From Caryophanales bacterium UBA6259 (GTDB taxonomy: Bacteria > Bacillota > Bacilli > Tepidibacillales > Tepidibacillaceae), in contig DJVJ01000058.1 in NCBI GenBank assembly GCA_002441135.1, positions 1-64,000 of the forward strand: a DNA stretch of 64,000 nucleotides, read 5' to 3'. How positions within the stretch are numbered: position 1 is the stretch's first letter; every line of letters starts with the position of its first letter. Below are positions 43,020 to 51,495 of this stretch, piece after piece. The notes beneath the pieces were generated by a model, which saw only the letters and a list, made by a program, of their open reading frames with translations, did no database searches and had not been told where the DNA came from. Made by a program: the position numbers and the translations under genes.

Positions 43020-44381
43020 TTAAAAACGAAAGATTTCTGTAGTAATTGGAATTCCTGAAGTTTGTATTTGCTCAAAGGATTTTGGAATGATACCTGTTGG
43101 TTCTAATCCTCCAATAATTTTACCAGTTTCCGGATCTTTACCTCGTTGTTTGAAAATAAAGATATCCTGTAAGGTGATTACTTCTCCTTCCATTCCCAAA
43201 ACCTCGGTAATATGAGTGATTTTACGCGACCCATCCTTTAAACGACTTTGCTGAATAATTAAATCCACGGCAGAAGCAATTTGTTCTCGAATCGCTTTTA
43301 CTGGTAAATCCATTCCCGCCATCAGCACCATTGTTTCTAGACGTGCAAGCATATCTCTAGGGGAGTTGGCGTGACCTGTGGTTAATGAACCATCATGACC
43401 TGTGTTCATTGCTTGAAGCATATCTAATGCCTCACCACTTCGCACCTCACCAACCACCACTCGGTCTGGTCTCATACGTAAGCTGTTTTTTACTAAATCC
43501 CTCATGGTTACAGCACCTTTGCCTTCTACATTGGCAGGCCTTGTTTCTAAAGTAATAACATGATCCTGTCGAAGCTGTAATTCGGCTGCGTCCTCGATAG
43601 TAACAATCCGTTCATCATTGGGTATAAAGGAGGACAAGACATTCAAGGTGGTTGTTTTACCACTACCAGTTCCTCCAGAAACAACAATATTTAACCTCGC
43701 TTTTACTGCCGCTTCGATAAACATCGCCATTTCTCTTGTTAACGTTCCAAAATCGATTAAATTATCAATCGTTAGTGGATCCTTGGCAAATTTACGTATC
43801 GTAATACTTGGACCTTTGATGGCTAGTGGTGGAATAATGGCATTTACCCTTGAACCATCTGGCAAACGGGCATCAACCATTGGAGAGCTTTCATCAATTC
43901 TTCTTCCAATCGGCGATACTATTTTCTCGATAATACGCATGACATGTGCATCATCTCGAAATTGAACTGGAGCTCTTTCCAAACGTCCTTTACGCTCCAC
44001 ATAAATTTGTTTTGCGCTATTTACCATTACCTCAGAAACCTCTTCGTCCATTAATAAGGAATCAATTGGACCAAACCCTTTTATATCAGACAACATTTCC
44101 TCAATGATAGCTTCCCGCTGTTTCTTGGTTAATGGCTCCTCTTCCTCTTGAATCATAGTGTCAATCAGTTTCCGAATCTCGTCCCATTTTTCTGGGGTAT
44201 CTTCATCCACCTCTTCATTGCTTATCTCTTCTAGAAGCTTTTGATGTATTTTATTTTTCATTTCTGCATAGAGATCTTCTAGAGAATCGGACTCTCCATC
44301 TCTGACTGCATGCTTTTGATTTTTTATTATTTTATCCTCTGGTTTTCCTTGCCCTTGCTGTAAACGTTGTAATAAGGACAT
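43020..44381 (-). CDS. cpaF: Tad pilus assembly ATPase CpaF/TadA
   Basis: 453 residues. A hexameric secretion ATPase that powers Flp pilus assembly. Walker A is VVSGGTGSGKTTTLN, the Asp box RIVTIEDAAELQL, and the His-box region AMNTGHDGSLTTGHANSPRDML. The N-terminal domain begins with a polar segment. Ribosome site AAGGAGGG precedes ATG 44381, 16 bases after cpaE. Confidence 0.97.
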   Translation of the reverse strand: MSLLQRLQQGQGKPEDKIIKNQKHAVRDGESDSLEDLYAEMKNKIHQKLLEEISNEEVDEDTPEKWDEIRKLIDTMIQEEEEPLTKKQREAIIEEMLSDIKGFGPIDSLLMDEEVSEVMVNSAKQIYVERKGRLERAPVQFRDDAHVMRIIEKIVSPIGRRIDESSPMVDARLPDGSRVNAIIPPLAIKGPSITIRKFAKDPLTIDNLIDFGTLTREMAMFIEAAVKARLNIVVSGGTGSGKTTTLNVLSSFIPNDERIVTIEDAAELQLRQDHVITLETRPANVEGKGAVTMRDLVKNSLRMRPDRVVVGEVRSGEALDMLQAMNTGHDGSLTTGHANSPRDMLARLETMVLMAGMDLPVKAIREQIASAVDLIIQQSRLKDGSRKITHITEVLGMEGEVITLQDIFIFKQRGKDPETGKIIGGLEPTGIIPKSFEQIQTSGIPITTEIFRF

Positions 44382-44397
44382 CTCTTTCCCTCCTTAT

Positions 44398-45609
44398 TTA
44401 AGCTTTTTTTCGTTTCCACATAAATTTGCTTAAAAAAGATTCAGAGCTTTTCCGTTCATCTTCTGCCATAATTTGATCCACGAGCTTACTCACGTGTTTA
44501 GCCCATTTACTATTTGGCTTCATTTCAATTAATGGTTCTCCACGATTAATAGATAAATCAGCATAGGTATCCTCAGGAAGCTGGCAATATGGTTCCATTC
44601 CAAGCGCTGTTTTAATATCCTTTGGCTTAACCCCTGTATCAAGGTCTGCGCGATTTAAAATTAATCGAACTCGATCTGTAGGATAATTAAGGGTATCCAT
44701 TACCTCTAATACGGTCCGATTGTGACGTAATACTGGAACATTTAAGGTATTTACTAATAACGTAATATTGGATTGCTCAAGTGCCAAAACAGGATCGGTT
44801 AGCTGTGCAGGAGTATCAACAATAATATAATCATGAGTTTCCTTTAATAAGCGCAATATTTTTTCTACATGCTTACCAGTAATTAACTCACTTTGCTCAG
44901 GACGCACAGGCGCAGCAAGTACCCTTACACCACTTTTGGTTTGAATTAAGTATGGCAATAAGGATTCCGCATCTAAACGATCCAGCTCCTGAACCACATG
45001 ATAAATGGTTTCCTTTACCTTTAAATTAAATAGGGCAGCTACATCCCCAAACATCAAATCTAAATCAATTATCGCTACTTTTTTATTACGCTGGTTTAGT
45101 CCAGCAGCAATATTGGTGGAAATTAAGCTTTTGCCAACTCCTCCCTTGCCACTAAACACGGTAATAATCTTTGGACTTTGGACAAATCCTTTGTCCATCA
45201 CCTGATGAGCATAAACCTGAGCAGTTCTTTGCTGTGAACGTCCATAGACATCAATAATAGTTTGAATAATTTCATCTGGAGAAAATGGCTTAATTAAAAA
45301 CTCCTTTGCGCCTGCTAACATCGCCCTACGTAAGTAGTCTGATTCTCCTTGAACAGAAACAACGATTACTGCAGCAGAAGGACATTTTAAGCTAATTCTC
45401 TCAGTAGCTTGAATCCCATCCATCTCTGGCATATTAATATCCATTAAAATGATATCTGGCTTGTATTTGCAGGCCATATCAATTGCTTCAAAGCCATTGC
45501 TTGCCTCGCCCACAATATCAATTTGTCCTTCAAAGCTTAATATCTTACGGATATTTGCTCTTGTCTCTTCAATATCATCTACTATTAGCACCCGAATCCA
45601 ATCCGCCAC
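44398..45609 (-). CDS. cpaE: Tad pilus localisation protein CpaE/TadZ with intact receiver domain
   Basis: 403 residues starting at GTG 45609. Residues 1-125 are a response-regulator receiver with the acidic pair (IVDDIEE), phosphoacceptor Asp in ILMDINMPEMDG and Lys in FLIKPF. Residues about 150-390 are a MinD/ParA ATPase with deviant Walker A FSGKGGVGKSLISTN and Walker A-prime IIDLDLMFGDV. It is expected to place the pilus machine in the cell. Many CpaE receivers lack the phosphorylation Asp, so this one may really be controlled by a kinase. Confidence 0.94.
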   Translation of the reverse strand: MADWIRVLIVDDIEETRANIRKILSFEGQIDIVGEASNGFEAIDMACKYKPDIILMDINMPEMDGIQATERISLKCPSAAVIVVSVQGESDYLRRAMLAGAKEFLIKPFSPDEIIQTIIDVYGRSQQRTAQVYAHQVMDKGFVQSPKIITVFSGKGGVGKSLISTNIAAGLNQRNKKVAIIDLDLMFGDVAALFNLKVKETIYHVVQELDRLDAESLLPYLIQTKSGVRVLAAPVRPEQSELITGKHVEKILRLLKETHDYIIVDTPAQLTDPVLALEQSNITLLVNTLNVPVLRHNRTVLEVMDTLNYPTDRVRLILNRADLDTGVKPKDIKTALGMEPYCQLPEDTYADLSINRGEPLIEMKPNSKWAKHVSKLVDQIMAEDERKSSESFLSKFMWKRKKA

Positions 45610-45622
45610 TGTTCATCTCTCC

Positions 45623-46339
45623 TTACGGTGTAAATAAAGTCTCTTTCGTCATCCCATTGGTAGAGGCTTTTCCTGCTTCATTAATTGGTCTTAAAATTAA
45701 ACGAATACTAGACAATTCATCGGTAAAGGTCACTCTCTCTGCATCCTTTGGAGTAACCGCAATGGTAATTGTTGCTTCTGCTGCCTTATCTTGATTTACA
45801 TCCACATTGGTTTGCTGACCAATGGCCAAAATCAATACATTTTGCATTACAATTTTGGAAATTTCCTTTTGGGTTGGATTTTTATCTGGTGAATAGGTTC
45901 CAATAATATCCACATAATCCCCCGGTTGAATGAACCCTGCGACTCCCATTACTGGGTTATAAGGAAGTGTTAAAGCACGGTATCCTTTTGGAATGGAATA
46001 AGCTAAATGTTTCTTCCCATATTGATCATCAGCAATCCGCTCGTGAATAATCTGCTCTCCCGGATAAATCGTTTCCTTGGCATATCTACCAATTAGCTCC
46101 TCTGCCTTTGTATAGCCCGTTGGTAAAATAGAGCTAACCTTTACTGTTTTTAATTCAATCATTTCATTGGTAATTGCTGTTTTCGGAGAAATTTCTACCT
46201 TAGCTACAATTACCTTTTGTGTTGGTTCTAGTTCTTGACTTACACTCTCCACATTGGTCAAATAAAAATAGACAAGGACTGCTGCTAATATTCCAACAAT
46301 AAGTGCAAGACTAATTAGTCGTTTATTGGTTATTTCCAT
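45623..46339 (-). CDS. cpaB: Tad pilus assembly protein CpaB/RcpC
   Basis: 238 residues with one N-terminal membrane anchor (LALIVGILAAVLVYFYL) and a SAF domain (about 40-110: VAKVEISPKTAITNEMIELKTVKVS), followed by the RcpC region IPKGYRALTLPYNPVMGVAGFIQPGDYVDIIGTYSP. In Gram-positives, where no secretin is present, it probably guides the pilus through the wall. It lies between tadG and cpaE. Confidence 0.94.
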   Translation of the reverse strand: MEITNKRLISLALIVGILAAVLVYFYLTNVESVSQELEPTQKVIVAKVEISPKTAITNEMIELKTVKVSSILPTGYTKAEELIGRYAKETIYPGEQIIHERIADDQYGKKHLAYSIPKGYRALTLPYNPVMGVAGFIQPGDYVDIIGTYSPDKNPTQKEISKIVMQNVLILAIGQQTNVDVNQDKAAEATITIAVTPKDAERVTFTDELSSIRLILRPINEAGKASTNGMTKETLFTP

Positions 46340-46357
46340 CTATTTTCTCTCTCCTCA

Positions 46358-47284
46358 CTATTTCACTAATTTAACAGAGTATAGACCAAAATCTTTATCT
46401 AATGACTCATCATTGTTCCAGCCACCTTGGTAAATTTGTTTTCGATATTGGCCACGTATTGTAAATTGATCTACTTGTGTTACATAAAAGGCCGCGAATC
46501 CAATGATTGTAACGGTGTTTTTTCCACTAGGTAAGGCGTCAATAATTGGTACATAAATATAATTGTTGCCTGAAATGAGAATACGATCATTAATCCCATC
46601 ACTTGTTAATCTTGGTATAACCCCTGTTTTTGTAAAAACTATTGGATTATCTTCAACGTCTAACATCCCATCAAAACCATATTTTAAATTGTCATAATAA
46701 TTATCTGCTCCACTATTTGTTTGCTCTATCCTCGGAAGATCTAATAGAGCAAAGTTACCATTAAGAACATTTTTCGGATCATATTTTAAAAGATACTCTT
46801 GATCAAATTGAAAACCATATGTAAGGGTATTGGTAGGATCTGGTGCCACTACTCCTAATGGTGAAAAACCTGTACCGCTGGAAACGGGTCTAGCCTTTGC
46901 TTTAGAAATGCCTTTAACAGTGAACTCCTCAAAGCCAAGCACCTTCGCGAAAAAGAGAGGGACCTTTTTTTGACCTGTACCCTTAATTTCTCGCACACTT
47001 GGATTTATCTCAAAATTAGGATTATGTACACCATTAGCTTTTGCATAGGAAATTGCAGTAAGTTCTGATTGATCAGCAACCATTGCTAGTTGATATAATT
47101 CATCGTTTGGCTTCGCCTGAATTAATTCCGCCGCACCAGCTAATACCGCTGCATCTAATGCATCATGTAGCTTTTGCCGCTCTAACATAATATTGCCCAC
47201 ATCTATAACTAGCGCACTTATCCCTAATAGTACGGTTAACATTACCGTTACAATCAGAGCAACATTTCCTCTTTCATCACTCAA
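46358..47284 (-). CDS. tadG: TadG-like pilus-associated protein
   Basis: 308 residues. The N-terminus has the Tad-type anchor ERGNVALIVTVMLTVLLGISALVIDVGNIMLERQKLHDALDAAVLAGA, with a pilin-like processing Gly. The rest is a beta-rich surface domain. The TTG 47284 start overlaps the tadE stop region by 8 bases. It is a minor pilin or tip protein by family. Confidence 0.88.
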   Translation of the reverse strand: MSDERGNVALIVTVMLTVLLGISALVIDVGNIMLERQKLHDALDAAVLAGAAELIQAKPNDELYQLAMVADQSELTAISYAKANGVHNPNFEINPSVREIKGTGQKKVPLFFAKVLGFEEFTVKGISKAKARPVSSGTGFSPLGVVAPDPTNTLTYGFQFDQEYLLKYDPKNVLNGNFALLDLPRIEQTNSGADNYYDNLKYGFDGMLDVEDNPIVFTKTGVIPRLTSDGINDRILISGNNYIYVPIIDALPSGKNTVTIIGFAAFYVTQVDQFTIRGQYRKQIYQGGWNNDESLDKDFGLYSVKLVK

Positions 47285-47723
47285 TTCTCATCACCGTCTT
47301 TGCCGTTATTGGAAAAGGATTTGGTAAAATTTTTTCCCAAAAAGGAGTAAATAAAGGAACATTATATATGACCTTCACCTCGAAGTTTCCACCTGATGCT
47401 TTTGTGGATTCCGTTGTCGGTGTAATATTAATAGCTACATTGGTGTCTGGCTTTTGTAATACCGTGGTTTTACTTTTCACTAATGTAACTACTTCTGGGT
47501 TGGTCACATAATGATTGTTTCCACTATCCCATACTACTCCATATCTCGCCCCATCTCTTGATGCATTCTGGATGATGAGATAGGAATAAAAAATATGTCC
47601 AAACTCAATAATGCCTAACAATATAAGTAAAAGGATAGGTAAAACTAAAGCAAGTTCTACCATAGCCTGTCCTTCTTCTGCTTTTTTTGATTTTCTAAAC
47701 CTGATCCACTTTGGAGTCATCAT
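47277..47723 (-). CDS. tadE: TadE-like pseudopilin
   Basis: 148 residues. The motif KAEEGQAMVELALVLPILLLILLGIIEFGHIFYSYLIIQNASRDGARYG is the TadE hallmark, with a prepilin-type cleavage between Gly and Gln and Glu at +5. It has GGAGGAG before ATG 47723 and lies about 90 bases after the pilin genes, beyond a hairpin. Confidence 0.94.
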   Translation of the reverse strand: MMTPKWIRFRKSKKAEEGQAMVELALVLPILLLILLGIIEFGHIFYSYLIIQNASRDGARYGVVWDSGNNHYVTNPEVVTLVKSKTTVLQKPDTNVAINITPTTESTKASGGNFEVKVIYNVPLFTPFWEKILPNPFPITAKTVMRIE

Positions 47724-47769
47724 CTAAAGCTCCTCCTAAAACAAAATTGCATCTTATTCCTTTTGTAAA

Positions 47770-47796
47770 TAAAGCCCTACAAAAAGTAGGGCTCTA
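47770..47796 (-). terminator. Hairpin between Flp pilin genes and tadE
   Basis: AGCCCTAC pairs with GTAGGGCT and is followed on the minus strand by TTTATTT. It is probably leaky, so that pilin is made in excess over assembly proteins. Confidence 0.78.
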
Positions 47797-47815
47797 TTTT
47801 AACTAAATATTCTTT

Positions 47816-48010
47816 TTACACCATGGATACTAAATATGGTTCAAGAATTGGGTATAAGTCCTTAATTCTTTGACCTACTAATGATATAAGTAAAATCATT
47901 GCTACTGCAATAATCCCTATAATTAAACCATATTCCACCATACTTTGGCCTTTTTCATTATGTAAAAGCTTTTGAGTGTAATTAAAGATGACTTTAACAT
48001 CCCAATTCAT
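47816..48010 (-). CDS. Flp pilin (second copy)
   Basis: 64 residues. Flp motif KGQSMVEYGLIIGIIAVAMILLISLVG, with cleavage after Gly and Glu at +5, Tyr at +6. It lies 5 bases after the first pilin gene. The ribosome site is weak (AATAAA before ATG), so it may depend on coupling with the first. Confidence 0.93.
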   Translation of the reverse strand: MNWDVKVIFNYTQKLLHNEKGQSMVEYGLIIGIIAVAMILLISLVGQRIKDLYPILEPYLVSMV

Positions 48011-48015
48011 TTTTA

Positions 48016-48222
48016 TTAAGATGAAGTGGATACAGAGTCAAGCGTAGTTTCAACTTTACCAAAAATGTCATCCAAACCGCCTGTCATTGCACTAACCGCT
48101 GCAATTAAAACTACTGCTACAAGAGCGATGATTAAGCCATACTCAACCATACCTTGTCCTCTTTCATCATTATGGAACTTCTCTCTTGTTGCGATCCAAG
48201 CTTGTGTTAATTTTTTTACCAT
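48016..48222 (-). CDS. Flp pilin (first copy)
   Basis: 68 residues with DERGQGMVEYGLIIALVAVVLIAAVSAMTGGL; the predicted cleavage is RG/QGMVEY. This is the main pilus subunit. ATG 48222 is 8 bases after AGGAGG; the ATG two codons upstream is too close. It is the first gene after the c-di-GMP riboswitch. Confidence 0.94.
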   Translation of the reverse strand: MVKKLTQAWIATREKFHNDERGQGMVEYGLIIALVAVVLIAAVSAMTGGLDDIFGKVETTLDSVSTSS

Positions 48223-48293
48223 GACCATTCCTCCTAGGTTTTTTTTGGGATTTTAGGTCTGACTGCTTGTCCCTTTTTTGGGAAGTATTAAGC

Positions 48294-48384
48294 AATCAGC
48301 AGCCTGGCGATCATAACCTATACATTTGTATATGCGGTAGACCCATGGCTTTGCGTCCTTACCTTTCGATAAGTTTGCCCTTTG
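48294..48384 (-). promoter_or_regulatory. c-di-GMP-I (GEMM) riboswitch before the Tad pilus operon
   Basis: Minus strand: AAAGGGCAAAC, a CUUAUC-GAAA-GGUAAG hairpin, GGACGCAAAGCC, AUGGGUC, a variable hairpin, then AUCGCCAGGCUGCUG. Full GEMM-I pattern. Between aptamer and first pilin a GATTGCTT/AAGCAGTC and CCC/GGG hairpin (about 48262-48298) may form the switch; it has no long T run. Confidence 0.95.
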
Positions 48385-48401
48385 GTAATCCTTACAACGT
48401 C

Positions 48402-48407
48402 ATTATA
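48402..48407 (-). promoter_or_regulatory. Likely -10 element of the Tad operon
   Basis: TATAAT on the minus strand, about 20 bases before the aptamer. No clean TTGACA is seen at the right distance, so only the -10 is called. Confidence 0.5.
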
Positions 48408-48487
48408 CTTCCTGTAAGACGAAATATAATCCATCTAATAACCCATTTTTTTCTAGTCCATTTCACCCTTTATCGGCGATTTTCAAC

Positions 48488-48514
48488 AAAAAAAGCCCGA
48501 TTCGGGCCGTTTTT
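48488..48514 (-). terminator. Terminator of the small membrane-anchored protein gene
   Basis: GGCCCGA pairs with TCGGGCT, followed on the minus strand by seven T. It separates the DegSU unit from the Tad operon. Confidence 0.9.
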
Positions 48515-48525
48515 AGAAGAAAGTA

Positions 48526-48930
48526 CTATGACGTTAGGTCGATAACGATTGGTTGTTCAAATCCTTGTAACATTTTCTCTATCTTTTCCTCTATAATTTC
48601 TTTTGTGCAAAACTGTTTATAGGTCAATTGTCCTTCTGCTTTTATTCCTCCATAGGCAAAATTCTCTATAATTTGTAATGTATCATCGTTTGAACCAAGG
48701 TCAATGATGGACAATCGATAATGTTCTCCGTTTATCCAGTGCTTAAAATCAATAGAACACACATACCATTCAATATTAACTTGATTATTCTTTGTAATAA
48801 TAAAATAGTGTGGCTGTTTACTGTATTCACTTGGTAACCAATTTGAAATACGAAGGAAATACTCTATACCTTTTAAAATCAATAAGATACTTAAGTAGAT
48901 TCCAATTCCCTTTAAAAATAAAATAAGCAT
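48526..48930 (-). CDS. Uncharacterised membrane-anchored protein
   Basis: 134 residues, not recognised. One N-terminal helix (FLKGIGIYLSILLILKGIEYF), then a soluble domain with strands (HYFIITKNNQVNIEWYVCSIDFKHW, YRLSIIDLGSNDDTLQIIEN) and a final helix. It follows degU by about 50 bases with its own AAGGAGGGG site, and ends at a strong terminator. No motif points to a function. Confidence 0.75.
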   Translation of the reverse strand: MLILFLKGIGIYLSILLILKGIEYFLRISNWLPSEYSKQPHYFIITKNNQVNIEWYVCSIDFKHWINGEHYRLSIIDLGSNDDTLQIIENFAYGGIKAEGQLTYKQFCTKEIIEEKIEKMLQGFEQPIVIDLTS

Positions 48931-48982
48931 AGCAGCCCCTCCTTATTAGAGTATATGCTGCCACGCCTATTTTGGTTATTCT

Positions 48983-49687
48983 TTAGCTAATAGTTACCCA
49001 ACCATTTTTAATGGCTGCAATTACAGCCTGTGTTCGATCTTGTACATTCATTTTTTGCAGGATACTACTTACATGGTTTTTAACTGTTTTTTCACTGATA
49101 AATAACTTCTCGCCAATTGTCCGGTTACTGTTTCCTTCAGCTAGCATTTGTAACACTTCAATTTCTCTTCTCGTTAAGATACTTCTCCAGTCAACCGCTT
49201 GATCAAAGAAGATGGGTTGTTCACTATATTCACTCGTCTGCTCCATTACACTTAATCGACGATACTCCTCAATCACCTTGCCTGTTACTTGTGGGTGAAT
49301 ATAGGCTTGCCCAGAAGCGACAACACGAATTGCCTCAGTTAATGCTTCCGCCTCCATATCCTTCAATAAATAACCAGAAGCTCCAGAACGTAAGGTTTCT
49401 AATACATATCCTTCATCATCATGAATCGATAAAATAATAATCTTTGCTTCAGGATAGATTTTCTTTACTTTCTTGGTTGCCTCTACCCCATTCATATGAG
49501 GCATATTGATATCCATCAAAATCACATCTGGCAAAACTCCATCATACTTGCTAATTACCGTTTCCCCGTCCGAGCATTCGGAGATTACTTCCATATCATT
49601 TTCAAGGTTAATGATTCGTTTAATTCCTTCTCGAAATAGCTGATGATCATCAGCAATCATAATCCTGATTTTATTGATTGTCGTCAT
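48983..49687 (-). CDS. degU: Response regulator DegU
   Basis: 234 residues, NarL/LuxR type. Receiver: IMIADDHQLFREG, phosphoacceptor in VILMDINMPHMNG, Lys in GYLLKDM. The LuxR HTH is LTRREIEVLQMLAEGNSNRTIGEKLFISEKTVKNHVSSILQKM. ATG 49687 follows GGGGAG; the longer frame overlaps degS. DegU controls motility, competence, exoenzymes and biofilm in B. subtilis, which fits the neighbours here. Confidence 0.97.
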   Translation of the reverse strand: MTTINKIRIMIADDHQLFREGIKRIINLENDMEVISECSDGETVISKYDGVLPDVILMDINMPHMNGVEATKKVKKIYPEAKIIILSIHDDEGYVLETLRSGASGYLLKDMEAEALTEAIRVVASGQAYIHPQVTGKVIEEYRRLSVMEQTSEYSEQPIFFDQAVDWRSILTRREIEVLQMLAEGNSNRTIGEKLFISEKTVKNHVSSILQKMNVQDRTQAVIAAIKNGWVTIS

Positions 49688-49691
49688 TCTT

Positions 49692-50843
49692 TTACTCCCC
49701 ACTTTCCTTAATTGGAACGCTAATAATAACACTGGTCCCTATATTTTTCGTTGAATCAATTTCCATATCCCCTTCTAGCAGCTGTACCCTTTCTTTCATA
49801 CCCATCAATCCAAAACGACCTTTTTCCTTCTCCACCTGAGTTAGATCAAAGCCTACTCCATTATCCTTTACTAACACTCGAATAAATGCATCCTGATATT
49901 CTACTACTACCTCAACCTGTGTTGCTTTTGAATGCTTAATGACGTTATTTAATGCTTCTTGCACTAAACGGAAAATGGCTACTTCTAATCCTGATGGCAA
50001 TCTTCGTTCTCTTCCCCTTAAATTTAAGTCTATTGGTAATTCCTCACGCTTACTCATTTCTTGTACAAACTTTCTTAAAGTTGGAAATAACCCTAAATCA
50101 TCCAATGCCATCGGTCGTAAATCAAAGATAATTTTGCGCACATCGGCCAAACTTTGGCGAACCATCAGCTTTAGATCCTTTAATTCCTTCATTGCTAATT
50201 GTGGCTGATTGGCATTCATTAAGCGTTCAGCAATTTCTGTACGTAAAACCACATTAGCCATCGATTGTGCAGGGCCATCATGAATTTCTCTAGCTACTCT
50301 TTTTCGCTCTTCTTCCTGAGCCTGAATAATTTTCAAACCATACAATTGGCGATGCTGAGCAGACTCAACTACCTCTGCCATCTTAATAATATCTCCACTT
50401 AAATAGTCAAAGACAACGCCAACCTGTGTAATCAATATTTCTGCCCTTTCAATGGTCTGTTCGAGCATTTTTAATCGTAGCTGTAAATCATTTCGATGTG
50501 ATTTTAAATTACCTTCTCTTTCCCTTGCAACTGTTAGATCTACTTGCAGGCGATTGGCATCTTCATATGCGTTATGTATATCGTGTTCAGTATATTTTTT
50601 GAAGTTGCTGCTGACATCTGCTAAATGCATTCGAGACTTTCGATAACTAACCTCTAGACTATCTACTTCATCAATCACTTTTTCAATATCTGCTTGAAGC
50701 TTATCTAGTTTAATAATTATCTTTTCTCTCTCAGATCTAGCGTCTTCTAGGATTTGAAAAATCTGTTCCTTGCTTTTCTCAATAGCCTGTATGGTTTTAT
50801 TTAAGATCTTTTCTAATGTAGAACTATCCATCTCTTGTTTCAA
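49692..50843 (-). CDS. degS: Sensor histidine kinase DegS
   Basis: 383 residues, cytosolic. A long coiled-coil sensor part (about 10-170) is followed by the HisKA_3 box AQEEERKRVAREIHDGPAQSMANVVLRTEIAERL with the phosphorylated His, and an HATPase with DNGVGFD and GLMGMKERV. I keep TTG 50843, which follows GAGGTG by 9 bases and gives an N-terminus like that of B. subtilis DegS. The stop lies 4 bases before degU. Confidence 0.96.
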   Translation of the reverse strand: MKQEMDSSTLEKILNKTIQAIEKSKEQIFQILEDARSEREKIIIKLDKLQADIEKVIDEVDSLEVSYRKSRMHLADVSSNFKKYTEHDIHNAYEDANRLQVDLTVAREREGNLKSHRNDLQLRLKMLEQTIERAEILITQVGVVFDYLSGDIIKMAEVVESAQHRQLYGLKIIQAQEEERKRVAREIHDGPAQSMANVVLRTEIAERLMNANQPQLAMKELKDLKLMVRQSLADVRKIIFDLRPMALDDLGLFPTLRKFVQEMSKREELPIDLNLRGRERRLPSGLEVAIFRLVQEALNNVIKHSKATQVEVVVEYQDAFIRVLVKDNGVGFDLTQVEKEKGRFGLMGMKERVQLLEGDMEIDSTKNIGTSVIISVPIKESGE

Positions 50844-51018
50844 AGCAGCTTACACCTCAGTTATTGATAGATTTATTAACATATTAACATATATTTAGTA
50901 CAAGCTCTTGCTAAGATTTTACTATTAATATAAACATAAATAGGACTTTAGAATCATTTTTAGGCCCTTTTTCCATATTATTCGAATCCTGCATGTCCTT
51001 TTATGTCCGTAGAACGCA

Positions 51019-51052
51019 AAAAAAATAGTCTTCTAAGTTTTTTAGAAGACCT
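51019..51052 (-). terminator. Terminator of the ribbon-helix-helix gene
   Basis: GTCTTCTAA pairs with TTAGAAGAC, followed on the minus strand by ATTTTTTTTG. Confidence 0.9.
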
Positions 51053-51075
51053 ACTACATCACAATTTTTATTAGT

Positions 51076-51255
51076 TTAGCCAATCACTCTAATTTTAGGT
51101 ATTACCTTGTCCAAAACCTCGGTAATGACAGCAGTGCGTGTCGATTTACTTTCCAGTGCGATTTTATCAATTTTATCAATTAGTTCTGGGTCTAAACGAA
51201 TACTAATGAGTTGCTTTGGTGGTGCCTTGTCTTCTTTTTTGGTTAATACAATCAT
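51076..51255 (-). CDS. Ribbon-helix-helix (CopG-like) small DNA-binding protein
   Basis: 59 residues from ATG 51255 (AAGGA 6 bases upstream). The RHH pattern is QLISIRLDPELIDKIDKIALESKSTRTAVITEVLDKVIP: a strand and two helices. It is a single-gene unit, so not an obvious antitoxin. A TTTGTCGAA box lies about 135 bases upstream (51388-51396). Target unknown. Confidence 0.85.
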   Translation of the reverse strand: MIVLTKKEDKAPPKQLISIRLDPELIDKIDKIALESKSTRTAVITEVLDKVIPKIRVIG

Positions 51256-51446
51256 TTTCCATCCATCCTTCCAGCATTTTATCCATTTTATCCGATGCCT
51301 CACTTGGAGCTTGTCTCTTCTTTATTTGTATTTTAACTGTATCACGGTAAAAATACTGTCGGAATCTGGGTGAAAATTTTCACTAGTTTTGTCGAAAACA
51401 GGCAAAAGTACTCTGAATTATGAAAAGATCATGAAAACCAATAGAA

Positions 51447-51480
51447 ATAAAAACCTCCTTCTTCGAAAAGAAAGAGGTTA
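51447..51480 (-). terminator. Terminator of metK
   Basis: AACCTC pairs with GAGGTT, extended by CTT/AAG around TTCG, followed on the minus strand by TTTTAT. Confidence 0.85.
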
Positions 51481-51495
51481 TACACTTAATATTAA

